A stretch of 64,000 nucleotides of DNA from Chalciporus piperatus (lineage: Eukaryota; Basidiomycota; Agaricomycetes; Boletales; Boletaceae): positions 62,001-126,000 of the forward strand of contig JBBPTG010000013.1 of assembly GCA_038093975.1 (NCBI GenBank), given 5' to 3'. The position numbers and the translations under genes were made by a program. Within the stretch, counting starts at the first letter, position 1; the number at the start of each line of letters is the position of its first letter. Positions 23,512 through 35,273 of this stretch are shown here, piece by piece. Under the pieces are notes generated by a model, which saw only the letters and a program-made list of their open reading frames with translations, made no database searches and was not told the origin of the DNA.

Positions 23512-23800
23512 ATCGTGGCTACCAGCGGGGGGGGGCTCGTAGTGAGTGTGGTCTTCATTCAGTTCAGCATCGCTACCAGATCTTACCGTTGGGTGCTCGG
23601 TGGGGTATGGCACAAGGTGATCGAAGCACAAGAGAGGGCTTGCGGTTTTCAGACGCGATCTAGCTGTACGTAATCAGCCCCTGATACGCGTCTTCGCTCT
23701 CATACTTGGGTTCCAAGTCTGGTTGTGTTGGTCGTCGTGCCAGGGAACCTCGAAAAGAGTGTTAAAGTAGTTTGGTCAGTTAATAAATACATCCAGTGGA

Positions 23801-25940
23801 CTATAGTTCGTCTCTCGGGTTCTGTCCCTCCAATGGACGGCACAAAGCAGGAGTCGTGCCTGTAATTTGATACTCGCACTTTTCCAACTCAGCGATAGTT
23901 AGCAGCGCGTTTTCCGTACCGCACGAAAGGACGAGCTGAAGGAGGCGGAGAGCGATCAGCGGGGCCTGCAGATCACGACTGACAATAATTACCTCGACGC
24001 TGCGGTGTGGGCCGTTCCAGCACTTCGTGCCTTGCGTGTAACGTTGTTTGGTATAGTATTCGAACTCGCCCGGTTTTGCGAGTTGATTCCATGAGGTGAA
24101 TTTACTGGTGATGATGCATGAGGCTTATATGCGTTGAAAAACGCGGATTCCACCCTGTGACTTACCCAAGGCTGAAGGTCGATCCACCTTTGTTTGGTTT
24201 TTGCCGCGCCTCATCAAAGAGGCATACTTCGTAGGTGTAACTGCGAGAATAGTTCATCAGTGACTGGAAGTTGGGACGCGCAAGTTGACGAACTCTCCGG
24301 TGTTCTTCTCGAGGCACAACCCGTCGAGCTTCTTCCATTCACCTTCTGGGCCGAACCCTTCTGGGTTAAACAGATCCGAGAGGTCTTCACGGGCCGTTTG
24401 CTCCTCGTCGCGTGTCAGCTTGAGGCTGTGCTCCGCGTCAGAGAGAGCTTGGCGGGAGCGGTTAGATTCTGAGCGGAAAATATTGAGTGGGGCCGCTTCA
24501 AAGACACAGTCTCGTTACCTTCAGAAGTGTCGGATGCACCACTCCCGACGCCCAACAAGGAAAGGACAGTGTCGCGAAGAGAAACATATGTTGGGATGAG
24601 CGCGTCAGGGAGATACGCAGATATGTCAAAGACTGAAGCCAATGGGCTTCGTTAGTCTGGTGCGTCACCTTGAAAACGTCGCAGGCTTACGAATAGATTG
24701 CGAAGCGGCATGACCAACAAGTCTGTCGTGCTCCAAGAGCAAAGAAACGTGATCAGTCTTGAGCAGGCGATCAAGCTCCTTCTCAATTTGATCTGGACTC
24801 CAGATACCATCTTCTTGCTCTTCTTGCTCGACCTTGGAGGTTGCAGCCTGTGGCTCCTCACCGCCATCCTCCTTGCGAACGTCGTTGATGTGGGGGAGCC
24901 CTGAGACTGACTCCCATCCTCGCACAGCCTCTAGAACCGCCATGTCTTGGTAATTCGGGTTGTATCCTGTGCGCAAGGAGTCAAGGATATCACCAAGGGT
25001 CTTTTCCTTTTCCAGATGTTTCTTATGCTCTCTCTGCAGAGATTTCAATGCTGTATAGTGAGCAAGGAGCGACTGGTAGAGAGCTGCAGGCGGGTGACAT
25101 TAATGTTCCGATACGTTGGAAGAGATGGAGTTCACCCACGTGATTGCTTCTTGTGTTCCAGCTCAGCGGCAGACATAGACTCTGCGCGTTCAGCAATACC
25201 TAAGAGTAGGTGTCAGCATTACGCCATGTGTAGGATGCTGCTCGTGACCTCTCAGTCTTTCTACTTCTTGTTCTTTAGACACGAGTTCACGTTCTAGGTC
25301 AGCTGTGAGCGTTTCCAGGCGCTTTTTCTCTTTGTGTGCATACGCAATATACGTGGCACGTATTTTCGAGCCCTAGGAGACATGAGCAAGAGGATTCATT
25401 GGTATCCGGGCACGTCTGGGACGCACCGTCTTGCGTAGTCTATTCTCAGCCTCCACCTTCTTGCGGTGGGCCTCGCCAATCTCATCGCACGTGTTCTGAC
25501 AGACCCCTGGGGCTTCGTCCGATCCGTCGCAACATTCAGGTTCTAACCCGCTGTCAGAGTATGGCCGTCGGATGCCCTAAGAATCACCTACCACAAAGAC
25601 CGTCATGGACTCGCGAACTAGGGATTGTCGCTCCAATATGCCCTATGTTCTTGCAATAGAACGTGGTTCCAGGACACGCGCCGGTGCCTGGACCTCATGA
25701 GCGCGTCTTTTCAAGGATAGTTTATGAGCTTAACTCACCAGGCTCATCGCTGCCATCTGGACAGTCACAGTAGTCGTCGTTCACTGCACTCCAGGCAATT
25801 TCTTTACTGCCGTCCAAACAAGTCCATCTCCCTGATGCGGCAGGAGTATACTTGGCTTGAAGCGCTGGGGAAACACCGTGAGTCCTGTCCAATGCTGCGA
25901 GCGCCGGCAGCGGTAAAGCAAGTAGCAGCCAAGGAATCAT
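23801..25940 (-). CDS. GTB1: Glucosidase II beta subunit (ER quality control)
   Basis: Eleven minus-strand exons: 25739-25940, 25592-25687, 25427-25542, 25249-25372, 25140-25199, 24691-25083, 24519-24632, 24294-24468, 24166-24240, 23993-24104, 23801-23935; 533 residues. Residues 1-16 form a signal peptide ([16 protein letters not shown]). Next comes the Cys-rich N-terminal domain with [13 protein letters not shown], then [13 protein letters not shown], a charged coiled coil (about 125-225), an acidic linker, and a C-terminal MRH lectin domain with [33 protein letters not shown] and [12 protein letters not shown]. The protein ends RDEL, an HDEL/KDEL-like ER retrieval signal. It partners the catalytic alpha subunit to trim glucose from N-glycans; the MRH domain binds mannose. 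All joins keep frame. It is divergent from the eS25 gene with 192 bp between starts. Confidence 0.94.
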
Positions 25941-26132
25941 CTCACTCGCTGTTCCCCAAACGACTTGTTCTTGACGCGCCTTGACTTGCTGGCAACGTGG
26001 AATATGTCATTGATTACATAATCGTCAATTGAAACGGAGCTCAGAACTTCGGTGTTCGCCGATACGTCAGATCGAGCGTAGAGAAGCAGAGACCTCCACC
26101 GACATCGACGACGACGACGAGGCCTCGACAAC
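25941..26132. promoter_or_regulatory. Divergent promoter region, GTB1 / RPS25
   Basis: 192 bp between the two start codons. It must hold both 5' leaders and both core promoters; no TATA element is obvious, as usual for ribosomal protein genes in these fungi. Confidence 0.5.
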
Positions 26133-26641
26133 ATGGTGAGCAGTCTCGTTCCACCCTGAGTATCCGGTCAAACGTGTTGGATGCGTCGCAACAACCAAAT
26201 TACCGGTCGTATGCTGGATGCACTCAGGGTCTCCGAGATAACACGCATGGGCTGACACTCTCCATCAGGCCAAGGCAAAAACCCCTGCCCCAACATCATC
26301 CGGAGGAGGAAAGTCTGCGAAGAAGAAGAAGTGGTCGAAGGGCAAGGTTAAGGACAAGGCCCAGCACGCGGTCATCTGCGACAAGCCAACCTTTGACCGT
26401 ATCATGAAGGAAGTGCCCACATGGCGCTTCATCAGCCAGAGCATCCTCATTGAACGATTGAAGGTCAATGGGAGCTTGGCACGCATTGCCATGAGACATT
26501 TGGAGAACGAGGGCCAGATCAAGCGCATCGTCCACCACTCAGGGCAGCTCATCTACAGTCAGTCGTCGTGCTTGATGGTTGCCAGCCCCTTGCTGAAAAT
26601 CTAACCCCATTCTAGCCCGGCTAACGACTGCCTCGGACTAG
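26133..26641 (+). CDS. RPS25: 40S ribosomal protein eS25
   Basis: Three exons: 26133-26135 (the ATG alone), 26269-26557, 26616-26641; 105 residues, the family length. Seen: MAKAKTPAP, the Lys-rich AKKKKWSKGKVKDKA, then the winged-helix core DKPTFDRIMKEVPTWRFISQ, RLKVNGSLARIAMRHLENEG and IKRIVHHSGQLIYTRLT. eS25 sits at the head of the small subunit near the E site. The first intron (133 nt) directly follows the start codon; no box C/D or H/ACA snoRNA motif could be made out in it. It is divergent from the glucosidase II beta gene. Confidence 0.95.
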
Positions 26642-27241
26642 AGCTCCGGCCACTTTCTTTTGCCTCCTATGCTCGCCATAAGCCCATGTACTTCACCTAC
26701 TGCAACCAAAATCATGCTTCTGACTGGCATTCAAACCATCATATGACCACAGATTGAACTGCGTCAAGCTCCCCTGCGAATAGTGAGACTTGGACGACGC
26801 GAAACGTGCTGGAGTGTTCCCCCGATCATGGATACCCTTGTACGATTTCGATTAGTGATATTACGCCCTGAGACTTGTGAGAGGGCTAGGAAGGTCCAAT
26901 GGCGGCGATCTGAGATGATCCCTCCCGTGCGTTAATTGGGGGGTGCCTTCTAGACACCTCTTATCATTTGGGATAAGTACATATCCACCAACGCGTTGAC
27001 GGTTTCGACGAGATGATTGGATGACGTGACGATGTTCCGCTCGTCGTCGGCGCACGACGTGGACCCACATCTCGAACTGTCACACACATAATCCGTGGTA
27101 TGTTTAGCCCGGTGGCCTAGCCATTGACAATCGGGCCGACAACTGTGACTCAAAAAAAAGCTCGATGACTAGGACTTTTGATAAATCAGTCTTTTTGACT
27201 CTTGGTCGGTTGGTCGAACGGGTGTCTTTCCCAAGCCCTCG
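26642..27241. other. Intergenic, 600 bp
   Basis: 3' region of RPS25 and upstream region of the MFS gene. No gene, tRNA or repeat recognised. Confidence 0.6.
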
Positions 27242-29309
27242 ATGGACATAGTTTCCAAAGTTCCAGTCGTCAAAGCAGATGCTACGCTGGCTATCGAGGA
27301 CAGCTCGATCGTTCTCAGCTCTAATGCAACTAGATATACTTCTTCTCGGCCTTCAATGCTCGGCGACTCTGGGGATATTGAGCTGAACGCTGTAATAACC
27401 GCCAACAGTTCACTCACCGACGTACAAGCTCCCTCTCAAACTAAAGCGAGGACGTTCAAATCTCAAGAACACCTACAATTCCTATCTCTCTGTTGGTTCA
27501 TTTACCTAGAAGGATGGAATGATGGTTCCAACGGACCCCTGTTGCCACGGATTCAGCGGGTGTACGGGGTATGCTCGTCTCATCAAATCACCGACCATCG
27601 CTGACGCGGTGCAAAGGTGGGATACGCGATAGTCTCTTTGACATTCGTTTTTGCCGCTGTGGTACGTTGTGTCTCCTACAGCCTCAGAAAAGACAAAGAA
27701 GTCGAAGAATGCTTCAGGGATTCGTCACAGGGGCTGTATCAAACGTCTTCCTCACTGAACGGATAGGATTTGGCAAGGTAATTTGGTATGTGTTTTACAC
27801 GAGCCGCTCATAATGCGAGTATTTTAGGTCATGGTCTTGGGTACGCGATTCGAGGCGAAGAATTTCATCTTTCATCTAACGCCGCCTAGGTTCTTTGTGC
27901 CAAGTCGTCGCCTATTCCATAGAAAGCTCTGCGCCTCCGTTTCCTGCGTTCGTATTTGCATACTTCATCAATGGCATTGGTTTGGCTTTGCAGGTGAGTA
28001 TCTTCTTAGAGTACTGGCACTGTGCTGATGCCGCAAATACGTCAGAATGCTCAATCTGTAGGCTATGTAGCTTCCTTCAAGGAGAACCCTGAAACAAAAA
28101 TGGGTATTTTTATGGCTGGTGAGTCAAATGTCATCTGAAAATACCGTTCTGACCCACTTTCCCTAGTCTATGGTGTGTTGGCCAGTGCATTGTTCTAACA
28201 GATAGTTGACGGCCATCAGGTGCTGGCGCGCTCTCCTCACCACTTGTGGCCACACAGTTCTCCCAGCTGAATCGCTGGTCCTTCCACTATCTCACGTCAT
28301 TGGGTCTATCGTTGGTCAATACGGTGGCTCTACTTCTTGTTTTCCGGTTGAAGAGACAAGAAGGTCCGTGCTTTGCTAATTATTGTCTTCTGCGAGGCAG
28401 CACTCATCCTTCGGTTTTAGAATGTCTCGCCCAAATCGGAGTATTCTCGGAGCCACAGACCAGCACCAGCGAACATAGTCATTTCCGGCAGATATTGACC
28501 CTCAAGGACGTACATCTTCTCGCAACCTTCATTTTGTTTTACGTTGGAGCTGAAGTCACAATGGGGGGTAAATATCCGATGACCCCATGTCCATCAAGCA
28601 TCTTTTATTCACCCCACCTCGTCCAGGATGGATTGTCACTTACATCATAGACGTTAGGGGCGGTGGCTCCTCGTCAGGCTACATTTCCACAGGATTTTTT
28701 GCAGGTGAGTCGGTTGCCATTGGCTATGAGTTGAGTTCATGTGGGGGAAACAGGAATGACGGTCGGTCGCATTGGGCTACTATGGGTTAATGAGAAGGTC
28801 AGAATCCACAATCACTCTTTCCGAGCACAACTTGACGTTCACAGGTCGGCGAGCGTCGGGCGCTGTTCATATACTCTATAGGTGCCATTGCGTGCGTGGT
28901 ACCTATCGCATCTTACAGCAACCTCGCTGACGTTTTCGATAGCCTTGAGTTTGTCGTATGGTTTGCGCCATCCCGTGTCGGTGATGCAGTCGCTGTCGCG
29001 ATTATCGGGGTGTTATTGGGACCAATATATCCCATCGCCATGAATCATTGTGGTCGAGTGTTTCCTCGCTGGCTACTAACTGGTGCTATCGGCTGGATTG
29101 CGGGATCGGGTCAGGCAGGTTCTGCGCTTGTCCCCTTCATAGCGGGGGCTATCGCCTCAAAAGCTGGGATTGCATCGCTTCAACCCGTGTAAGTGACACA
29201 ACATATAGTTAGGTCTGGCACTTAATGTCCGAATAGGTTGGTGGGCATCTTGGTTCTCATGACAGTTCTCTGGGCTCTCGTCCCAAAAGGGGCACGGCGC
29301 CCCGATTAA
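27242..29309 (+). CDS. MFS permease, fucose-permease/Bsc6-like
   Basis: Fourteen exons: 27242-27568, 27617-27661, 27718-27777, 27828-27840, 27890-27993, 28046-28118, 28167-28172, 28220-28363, 28421-28567, 28627-28704, 28754-28797, 28845-28891, 28943-29188, 29237-29309; 468 residues with about 12 membrane helices. Characteristic segments are EGWNDGSNGPLLPRIQRVYG, GYAIVSLTFVFAAVGFVTGA, AYFINGIGLALQNAQSVGYV, GAEVTMGGWIVTYII and VLLGPIYPIAMNHCG. The set fits the FucP/Bsc6-type branch of the major facilitator superfamily; the cargo is unknown. A 13-nt exon (27828-27840) and a 6-nt exon (28167-28172, TCTATG) are required to keep frame and give VYGAGALSSP in helix 5. The protein starts with a hydrophilic Ser/Thr-rich N-terminus of about 75 residues. 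Confidence 0.88.
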
Positions 29310-29590
29310 GCTATGGTCAGTCTCGCAAAATATAGCCCTGCTATCGCCAGTCGTAGCAGGGTTAGCTATTATAATTTTTCGTTGCTTCTCGGTAGAGTTT
29401 GGGGGTAGAACGGTAACTTAAAGGTCTCGGTCGTCGGTTATTCCTTATTGGTAGACATTGTGTTGGCTAGTGTTGTATAAAATATGCGTTTCAGTTTCTT
29501 TATGTACCTGCACATCGGACTTGGTGTTTTATCGTTAGAATTACAGGGAGCTTGTGCACCGTATTACCGGCCAAAACGTGGCCTTGCCTC

Positions 29591-30546
29591 TCACATCTCA
29601 CCACATTCTGTAAGGCAGTAGTCAATATACAGCTCTGCACTTCATGTCGGTTGTAAGCTCACCCGTTATTTTGACGACCAGCTTGGGCCTGTTATTTGGA
29701 CCAGTGGGCACGTTTTCGATCTTCCGAAGGGTAAGCATGCCGTCAATCACCCGACCGAAAACGACGTGCTTCCCATCAAGGAAGTCACATTTGTCTGTAG
29801 TTATGAAGAACTGACAGCCGTTTGTGTTCGGACCGGAGTTGGCCTTGAGGACGTTAACTCCGTACAGGAAACAGAAAGCAAATCGCCGTACCATGGACAA
29901 AAGACCTGGACCGGTATGCTTCTCCTGGAAGTTCTCGTCCTATTCGACGTGTTAGCATGGATTGGTTTACACAATGAGAGTTGCGACTAACGGGGAAGTT
30001 CTTCCCATAAATCGAGAAGGCGCCAGTGCCATCGCCATTTATGAAATCACCACCTGTCGAGGAAACAAATGAGGCGTGATGGGGAAGAAACCCATCGAGG
30101 GCGTACCTTGACACATGAAGTTGGGCACTCTGATGGAGGTCAGTGCTCAAGAAGATCTGATCTAACAAATGAGCCATACACTCTACAGTGACCATCAGAC
30201 GTATTAGAATTCGAGAATTCCGGCATGCAACGCGCAAGCATACACACCTGTGGAACGTTGCATTCTTGTAGCCTTGTGGACGAGCATTCCGTCTATCACG
30301 TCCTTGACATGATTAGAGAAGGTGCTGGGTACGTGCAAGATTCAACCCACCTGCATTCACCAGTGCAGAGCTGCCTGAAGTTCTCTGCTGTCCTGATCCT
30401 CGTGTAAGTGGCATGGCTAACTGTGAGAGCCTGACGTACTTTGGAACGATGTCACTGAAGAGTTCCATCTTGATGCGTCCTGCAGGTGTCTCTCCAATCT
30501 TTATGTCCATGAAGACGATCGGGCGCGTTGTACTTGTTGAGGACAT
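29591..30546 (-). CDS. CPR1: Cyclophilin A, peptidyl-prolyl isomerase
   Basis: Eight minus-strand exons (30440-30546, 30351-30392, 30248-30292, 30107-30129, 29992-30053, 29892-29939, 29663-29843, 29591-29607) give 174 residues, slightly above the usual 163-165 because of an N-terminal MSSTSTTRP. Active-site elements are present: TFHR with the catalytic Arg, [30 protein letters not shown] and HVVFGRV; it ends ITECGEM. It catalyses Pro cis-trans isomerisation and is the cyclosporin receptor. The usual IKDF/IPGF after FHRV is here PNF. Exons of 17, 23, 42 and 45 nt make this one of the most finely divided genes in the window. An alternative acceptor 6 nt upstream of exon 2 would insert IR before TAENF; the shorter form was preferred. 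Confidence 0.95.
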
Positions 30547-30820
30547 GTTGGACGTGATGGCAGTGGTTCTTGGTCAAGTCGCGTGTCGGAGACTCAGCTG
30601 AGATTCCTAGTAGGAAACTCGTTCAACCAAGTTACCTCCCTACATTCAAATTTTCAACCCTTGGTATCGAAAATGGTCATATACCAGCGCTGCGAGAGAC
30701 GCAGACAGAATGGCACGCTGAAATGTCGTGGATTTCCCAGTCGTAACGAGCTCGCAAGGTGTGGAGTACTAACTGGCATCTCGTGCACTGCGACCTTCCT
30801 CCTTCGGATCTACTACCACC
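30547..30820. promoter_or_regulatory. Divergent promoter region, CPR1 / FGGY kinase
   Basis: 274 bp between the two start codons; no clear TATA element. Confidence 0.45.
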
Positions 30821-32982
30821 ATGAACACTGAGAAGCACTACTACATCGGCGTGGACATCGGGACAGGCTCTGCCCGAGCGTGTCTCGTTGATGCCAACGG
30901 TCGCATCGCAGCTTCCGACACCCAAGACACGAAAACCTGGCGCGATGAGAACGATCACCGTATCTTTGAGCAATCAACCACCAACATCTGGACCCAAATC
31001 TGCGTCGCCGTCAAGAACGTCTTGGCGAAGTCAGGTGTAGATAACAGCGCAGTCAAGGGTCTTGGATTCGATGCGACGTGCTCACTCGCCGTCAGCGACT
31101 TCGAAGGAAACTCAGTCACCGTGACAAGGGGGAAGGACATCGGCTCCTTTGGCGAAAGGAATATCATCCTGTGGGCGGACCATCGAGCTGAGAAGGAGGC
31201 CGAACTCATCAACTCGACTGGATCTATCGTTCTCAATTATGTTGGCGGGACTATGAGTGTACGTCCAAGTTTTACATCTTACCCCTGTATCCGATGATGA
31301 TGTTGATGATGTCCGACCATAGCTCGAAATGGAGGTCCCGAAGATCCTCTGGCTAAAGAAACACATGGATCCGGCCCACTTCTCTCGCTGTCAGTTCTTC
31401 GACCTTCCGGATTACTTCACTTACAAGTGTACCGGGGACAATACGCGGTCATTCTGCTCCACGACGTGCAAGTGTTCCTTTGTTCCTGACAAAGGTTGGC
31501 AGGAAGACTTCTTTACTCGGATTGGCCTCGCCGAGCTTATCGACGGGGGTGAGTGGGGGCAGATGGGGGCCGCCAAAGGTCGCGTCAAACCCGCTGGAAC
31601 ACCAATCGGCCAAGGCCTCACAGAGCAGGCTGCAAAAGACCTTGGTCTTTTGAAGGGGACAGCAATTGGTAGTGGTCTCATTGATGCGTAAGCTTTGACC
31701 ATGAGGATCTCCGGTATGTCTGAGATACTAATCCTCCTGGGCAGGTACGCAGGTTGGATGGGCACTGTCGGGGCCCGGTACACTGAAAACGGACGCCTGT
31801 CGGCGGCTCCTACACTTGACGAGTCACGTCATCGACTCGCTGCGGTCGCGGGGACAAGTACGTGCCACCTCGTGCAAGTGAGTAAAGTGTAGACATCCAT
31901 CGTATATGCGTTGATACCTTTCTCAGAGCAAGGAAGGTGTATTCGTAAACGGTGTTTGGGGCCCATACAGGGTGAGAGGAGTCTTTCTGTGCGCCAGCTC
32001 CCTGAATTGGATTGCATGACCCAGGATGCGGCTTTCCCTGGATGGTGGATGAACGAAGGCGGTCAATCTTCGACTGGTCAACTCATTGACTTCGTAATCA
32101 CCACACATGCAGCCTATCCTGAGCTTCAAGAACGGGCCAAGCAGGAACAAAAGAATATCCACCAAGGTCAGCCAGTCAGCCGTCTGATGCTATTCTGTGG
32201 GTGTTGATTATACTGACATCATTCTCGCCATAGTCCTTCTCGAAGTGCTCGAGAGACTACGCCAGGAGAACCATGCCGAATCGCTCACGGAGCTCACAAA
32301 GGACATTCATTTCTATCCCGACTTTCATGGTAGGGTGCTCTCTTATATCGGCCATTACTTTCTCAATCCTGTCTAGGAAACAGGTCGCCAATCGCTGATC
32401 CTCGTATGCGGGGGGCGATTATTGGACTCGAACTCGTATGTTCTGTTCCTCTTCGAACTTGAGCATTTCGTCCTCACTGTTCCAGGATGCCTCCATAGCC
32501 GATCTGGCGAAGAAATACTATCTGACCCTCGAAGCCATCGCTTTGCAAACTCGTCACATCATCGAATCCATGAATACTGCTGGACATGACATCACTTCTC
32601 TCTACCTCTCTGGAGGGCAGGCGCGTAATGCTGTCCTGATGCAACTCTTTGCGGACGTTTGCGGGATTCCAGTCGTTCTCCCTGCTTCCCATTCAGAAGC
32701 TGTTGTCCTCGGTGCGGCGATGCTTGGAAGGATTTCTGCGGAGAAAGTAACAGCCTCTGAGCACATGTGGAAGATTATGGTGAGTCTCTCATTTCATCTG
32801 AAAAATTGACACGTCTCCTCAAATCTTGCACTTAGGTTGAGATGACGCTCCCAGGGACGCAAGTAGCTCCAGCTGCGCCTCCGAAGGTTAAGAAGCTCTT
32901 TGACGCGAAGTACAAGATCTTCAGAGAGACAATTGAGATTCAAAAGCGATGGAGACGTGAGATGGAAGAAGCTGCGAATTAG
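30821..32982 (+). CDS. FGGY-family carbohydrate kinase (D-ribulokinase-like)
   Basis: Nine exons: 30821-31258, 31323-31687, 31745-31877, 31927-31971, 32025-32166, 32234-32329, 32377-32435, 32486-32779, 32836-32982; 572 residues. The N-terminal phosphate-binding loop YYIGVDIGTGSARACL and the catalytic-domain WADHRAEKEAELIN are intact, as are DLPDYFTYKCTGD, YAGWMGTVGARY, GWWMNEGGQSSTGQLIDF, FHGNRSPIADPRMRG and the C-terminal LYLSGGQARNAVLM. The Asp of the WADHRA motif is the expected base. This pattern matches the human FGGY / yeast Ydr109c group, which phosphorylates D-ribulose (metabolite repair or pentitol use) rather than xylulokinase or glycerol kinase. All joins keep frame. Confidence 0.92.
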
Positions 32983-33113
32983 GAATACTTCAACTTAGAA
33001 GAGTTTGGGCCAGCCCTAGGAGCATGGATTGTAAATACCAGAGTCGAATAGACATAAGTTGATGCACTCGGGGTCACATCGGTATGCAGATTATTGGTAT
33101 GTAACACCCATGC

Positions 33114-35200
33114 CTAAAATCCGTCCTCCCCTTCAACCATGATTATCTTCATCCGCCATCCCTTGTAATCATCGTCCATCTCATCATCTGCCCAATCGAA
33201 ATCTTGGTCCCCAGTACTTCGACCCCCTTCGACTCCATTGCTTGTCGTCCCTCCTCTGGAGTGCTGCTGATTGGACAATGCGTTTGATACAGGGAGAGGA
33301 AGGCCACCAGGGAGGTGGCCTTCCTCAACTCCACCTATGATATCCACATATTCATCCTCCTGGAGTTTCTTGCGGAGTGCAAGCTCAGCTTCATCTTCCT
33401 GGTAAGAATCTCGATGTCAAATGTCATCGAGTGAAGCCATGCGGAGAGCTAACCAAGTCGAATTCTGACTCTCCCTCCTCATACCATGCATTCTCATCAG
33501 CTTCCTCGAACCCCCCTGCGAATGCGCCCCATCGTTCGGGAGAGGGGCAATGCCAGATGAGGATGGTGCCTTGGTTCGTCGTCGAAGCAAGGCGAGGTGC
33601 CGATGGGTGCCACTGTGGGTGTGGACATGAATTTGGTGCCAGAGGTATGAGACGAAGGCGATGAACGTACGTGGACGTCTACCAACGGTTCTCTCCCTCC
33701 ATCCAACGCACTGGCGAACTGGCCATCATTAGAGATATCCCATATATATATTTTATGCGTCGCCGGATCCGCCGCACCTACGCGACGAGGCATCCAGAGG
33801 CGAGTGACGAACGTGAAGAGAGGGCGAGATGAATGGAGTACCACCAATGAAACGGGCCTGAACACTTACCTCCGGCTAACCACTCCCCGTCGGGACTGTA
33901 TGACATGGAGTGCCATGCGACTTTCGAGATCGGGTCGTTGAACTTGTGGGTGGGCTCCAATTCTGTCTCTAGTATCTGGTATGTATTCGCGGACCCTGAA
34001 CTATTTTCGGGAACAGCAACGCCGTTGAGCATAGAGCTCGTGTTTCGCCCTTCAATCGGAGGAGTGGACGATGAAGCACCATTTTTCGAGTGGGCGGATG
34101 GCGGAGAAGGATAATTAGGCAGTATGAATTGTCGAATGGTTCTATCCGAGGAGTTCGTTGCCAGCCGTCTCAAAATAAGGGGTAAGGGGACACATTCAGT
34201 GGAATCCAAGCATGACAGTACTTACCGACCTCCCTTAGCAAACTCCAGGCTCTTAATGACCCCAGCTCCCGAGATACGATGTCTCGCAACAAGCTGAAAG
34301 AAAAGGCATCAGCTACGTACTGCTCTGGTTAAATGAGGATATAGGTAGATCTGGGTCCCATCCAACATGAATAATATCCGACCACTTACTCCTTTCGTTC
34401 GGACGTTGAACACACACACACTGCCTGCAGAGGTGCCAACAAAGACATGTCGACCTGTCGGATCGAACCGGGCGGTGGTCATTATGGCCCTAATAGAACG
34501 GAGAAGAACAGGAGAAAGTGTGAAAAGGTTCAAGTGTGAGTTGCTGCCCGCGGGGTGTAAATGATGCTACGTACCGAGCCCTTTCGTTTTCGTCCTCTTC
34601 ACAGAGTTCAAACCGACCGCGATGGGATGTGCGTAAATCGACGATGTATGCCTCGCCTGTGCTGAGGAGGGCGAGAATGATCCGGCTGTGGGTCTCGGTG
34701 AGGAAGGGTTACCATGTTCGATGCAACTCTACTCGCCTGTTTCTTGGGTGAAAGCTCGCTGTGACCACCGGGGCGTCGAATCGAATGGTCGCATGTCTGT
34801 GAGGAGGATCGTAAGGTGACGCGAGATCCCAAATGAGAACGTTCCAGTCTTTAGACGCAGTGAGGACATATCGAGAATTGCGTGACCAGCTGCGACGGTG
34901 AGGGTTACGCGCACGGGCTACAAACCAGGGCGGACGCACTCTACGGCAGTAACAGCCTTTACATGACCCTCACACCATCTAACTGCGCCCCTAGTATCGA
35001 GGTCCCATATGACAACTGCTCCGTCATTACGCGCAGCTGCAAGAAGCTTTCCAGAAGGGTCGAAGCGTGCAAACGAAGCACCCGATACGAGGGATGTCTG
35101 TACAGTTGTGGGGTGTGCAATAATAAAAGGGTCTGTCTAGCACATGAGTGACAAGAGATGTAGTGGGACGAATGGGCGTACTGAGAAGAGACGCGTTCAT
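33114..35200 (-). CDS. SWD1: COMPASS subunit Swd1 / RbBP5
   Basis: Ten minus-strand exons: 35182-35200, 34940-35132, 34737-34889, 34575-34685, 34390-34489, 34226-34293, 33870-34168, 33671-33777, 33454-33612, 33114-33398; 497 residues. A beta-propeller is built from blocks such as NDGAVVIWDLDTRGAVRW, DWSRNSRYVLTASKDW, HVFVGTSAGSVCVFNV, SDRTIRQFI, PATHKIYIWDI and DVHWHPSAPRLAS. After it comes the acidic hinge ENAWYEEGESEFD, the segment that in RbBP5 contacts the catalytic module, and a short acidic C-terminus. Swd1/RbBP5 is a core subunit of the Set1 histone H3-K4 methyltransferase complex. Intron 3 needs a GC donor (ag|gcgagt), the only non-GT donor I required in this window. An insertion of about 45 Ser/Asn-rich residues interrupts one propeller blade. 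Confidence 0.92.
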
Positions 35201-35273
35201 GATCGTTGGTTGTGGTCAAACACCGACTGAGTGACTGTCAGTGACTGCGATCGGGTGGTTGTCCCTGTCGACG
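35201..35273. promoter_or_regulatory. 73-bp divergent start-to-start gap, SWD1 / TTI2
   Basis: Only 73 bases separate the two ATGs, so the transcription start regions must overlap or lie within the opposite gene's 5' end. Confidence 0.5.

Noticed and set aside
26136..26268. snoRNA in the first intron of RPS25
   Set aside because: No RTGATGA C box paired with a CTGA D box, and no H/ACA signature.
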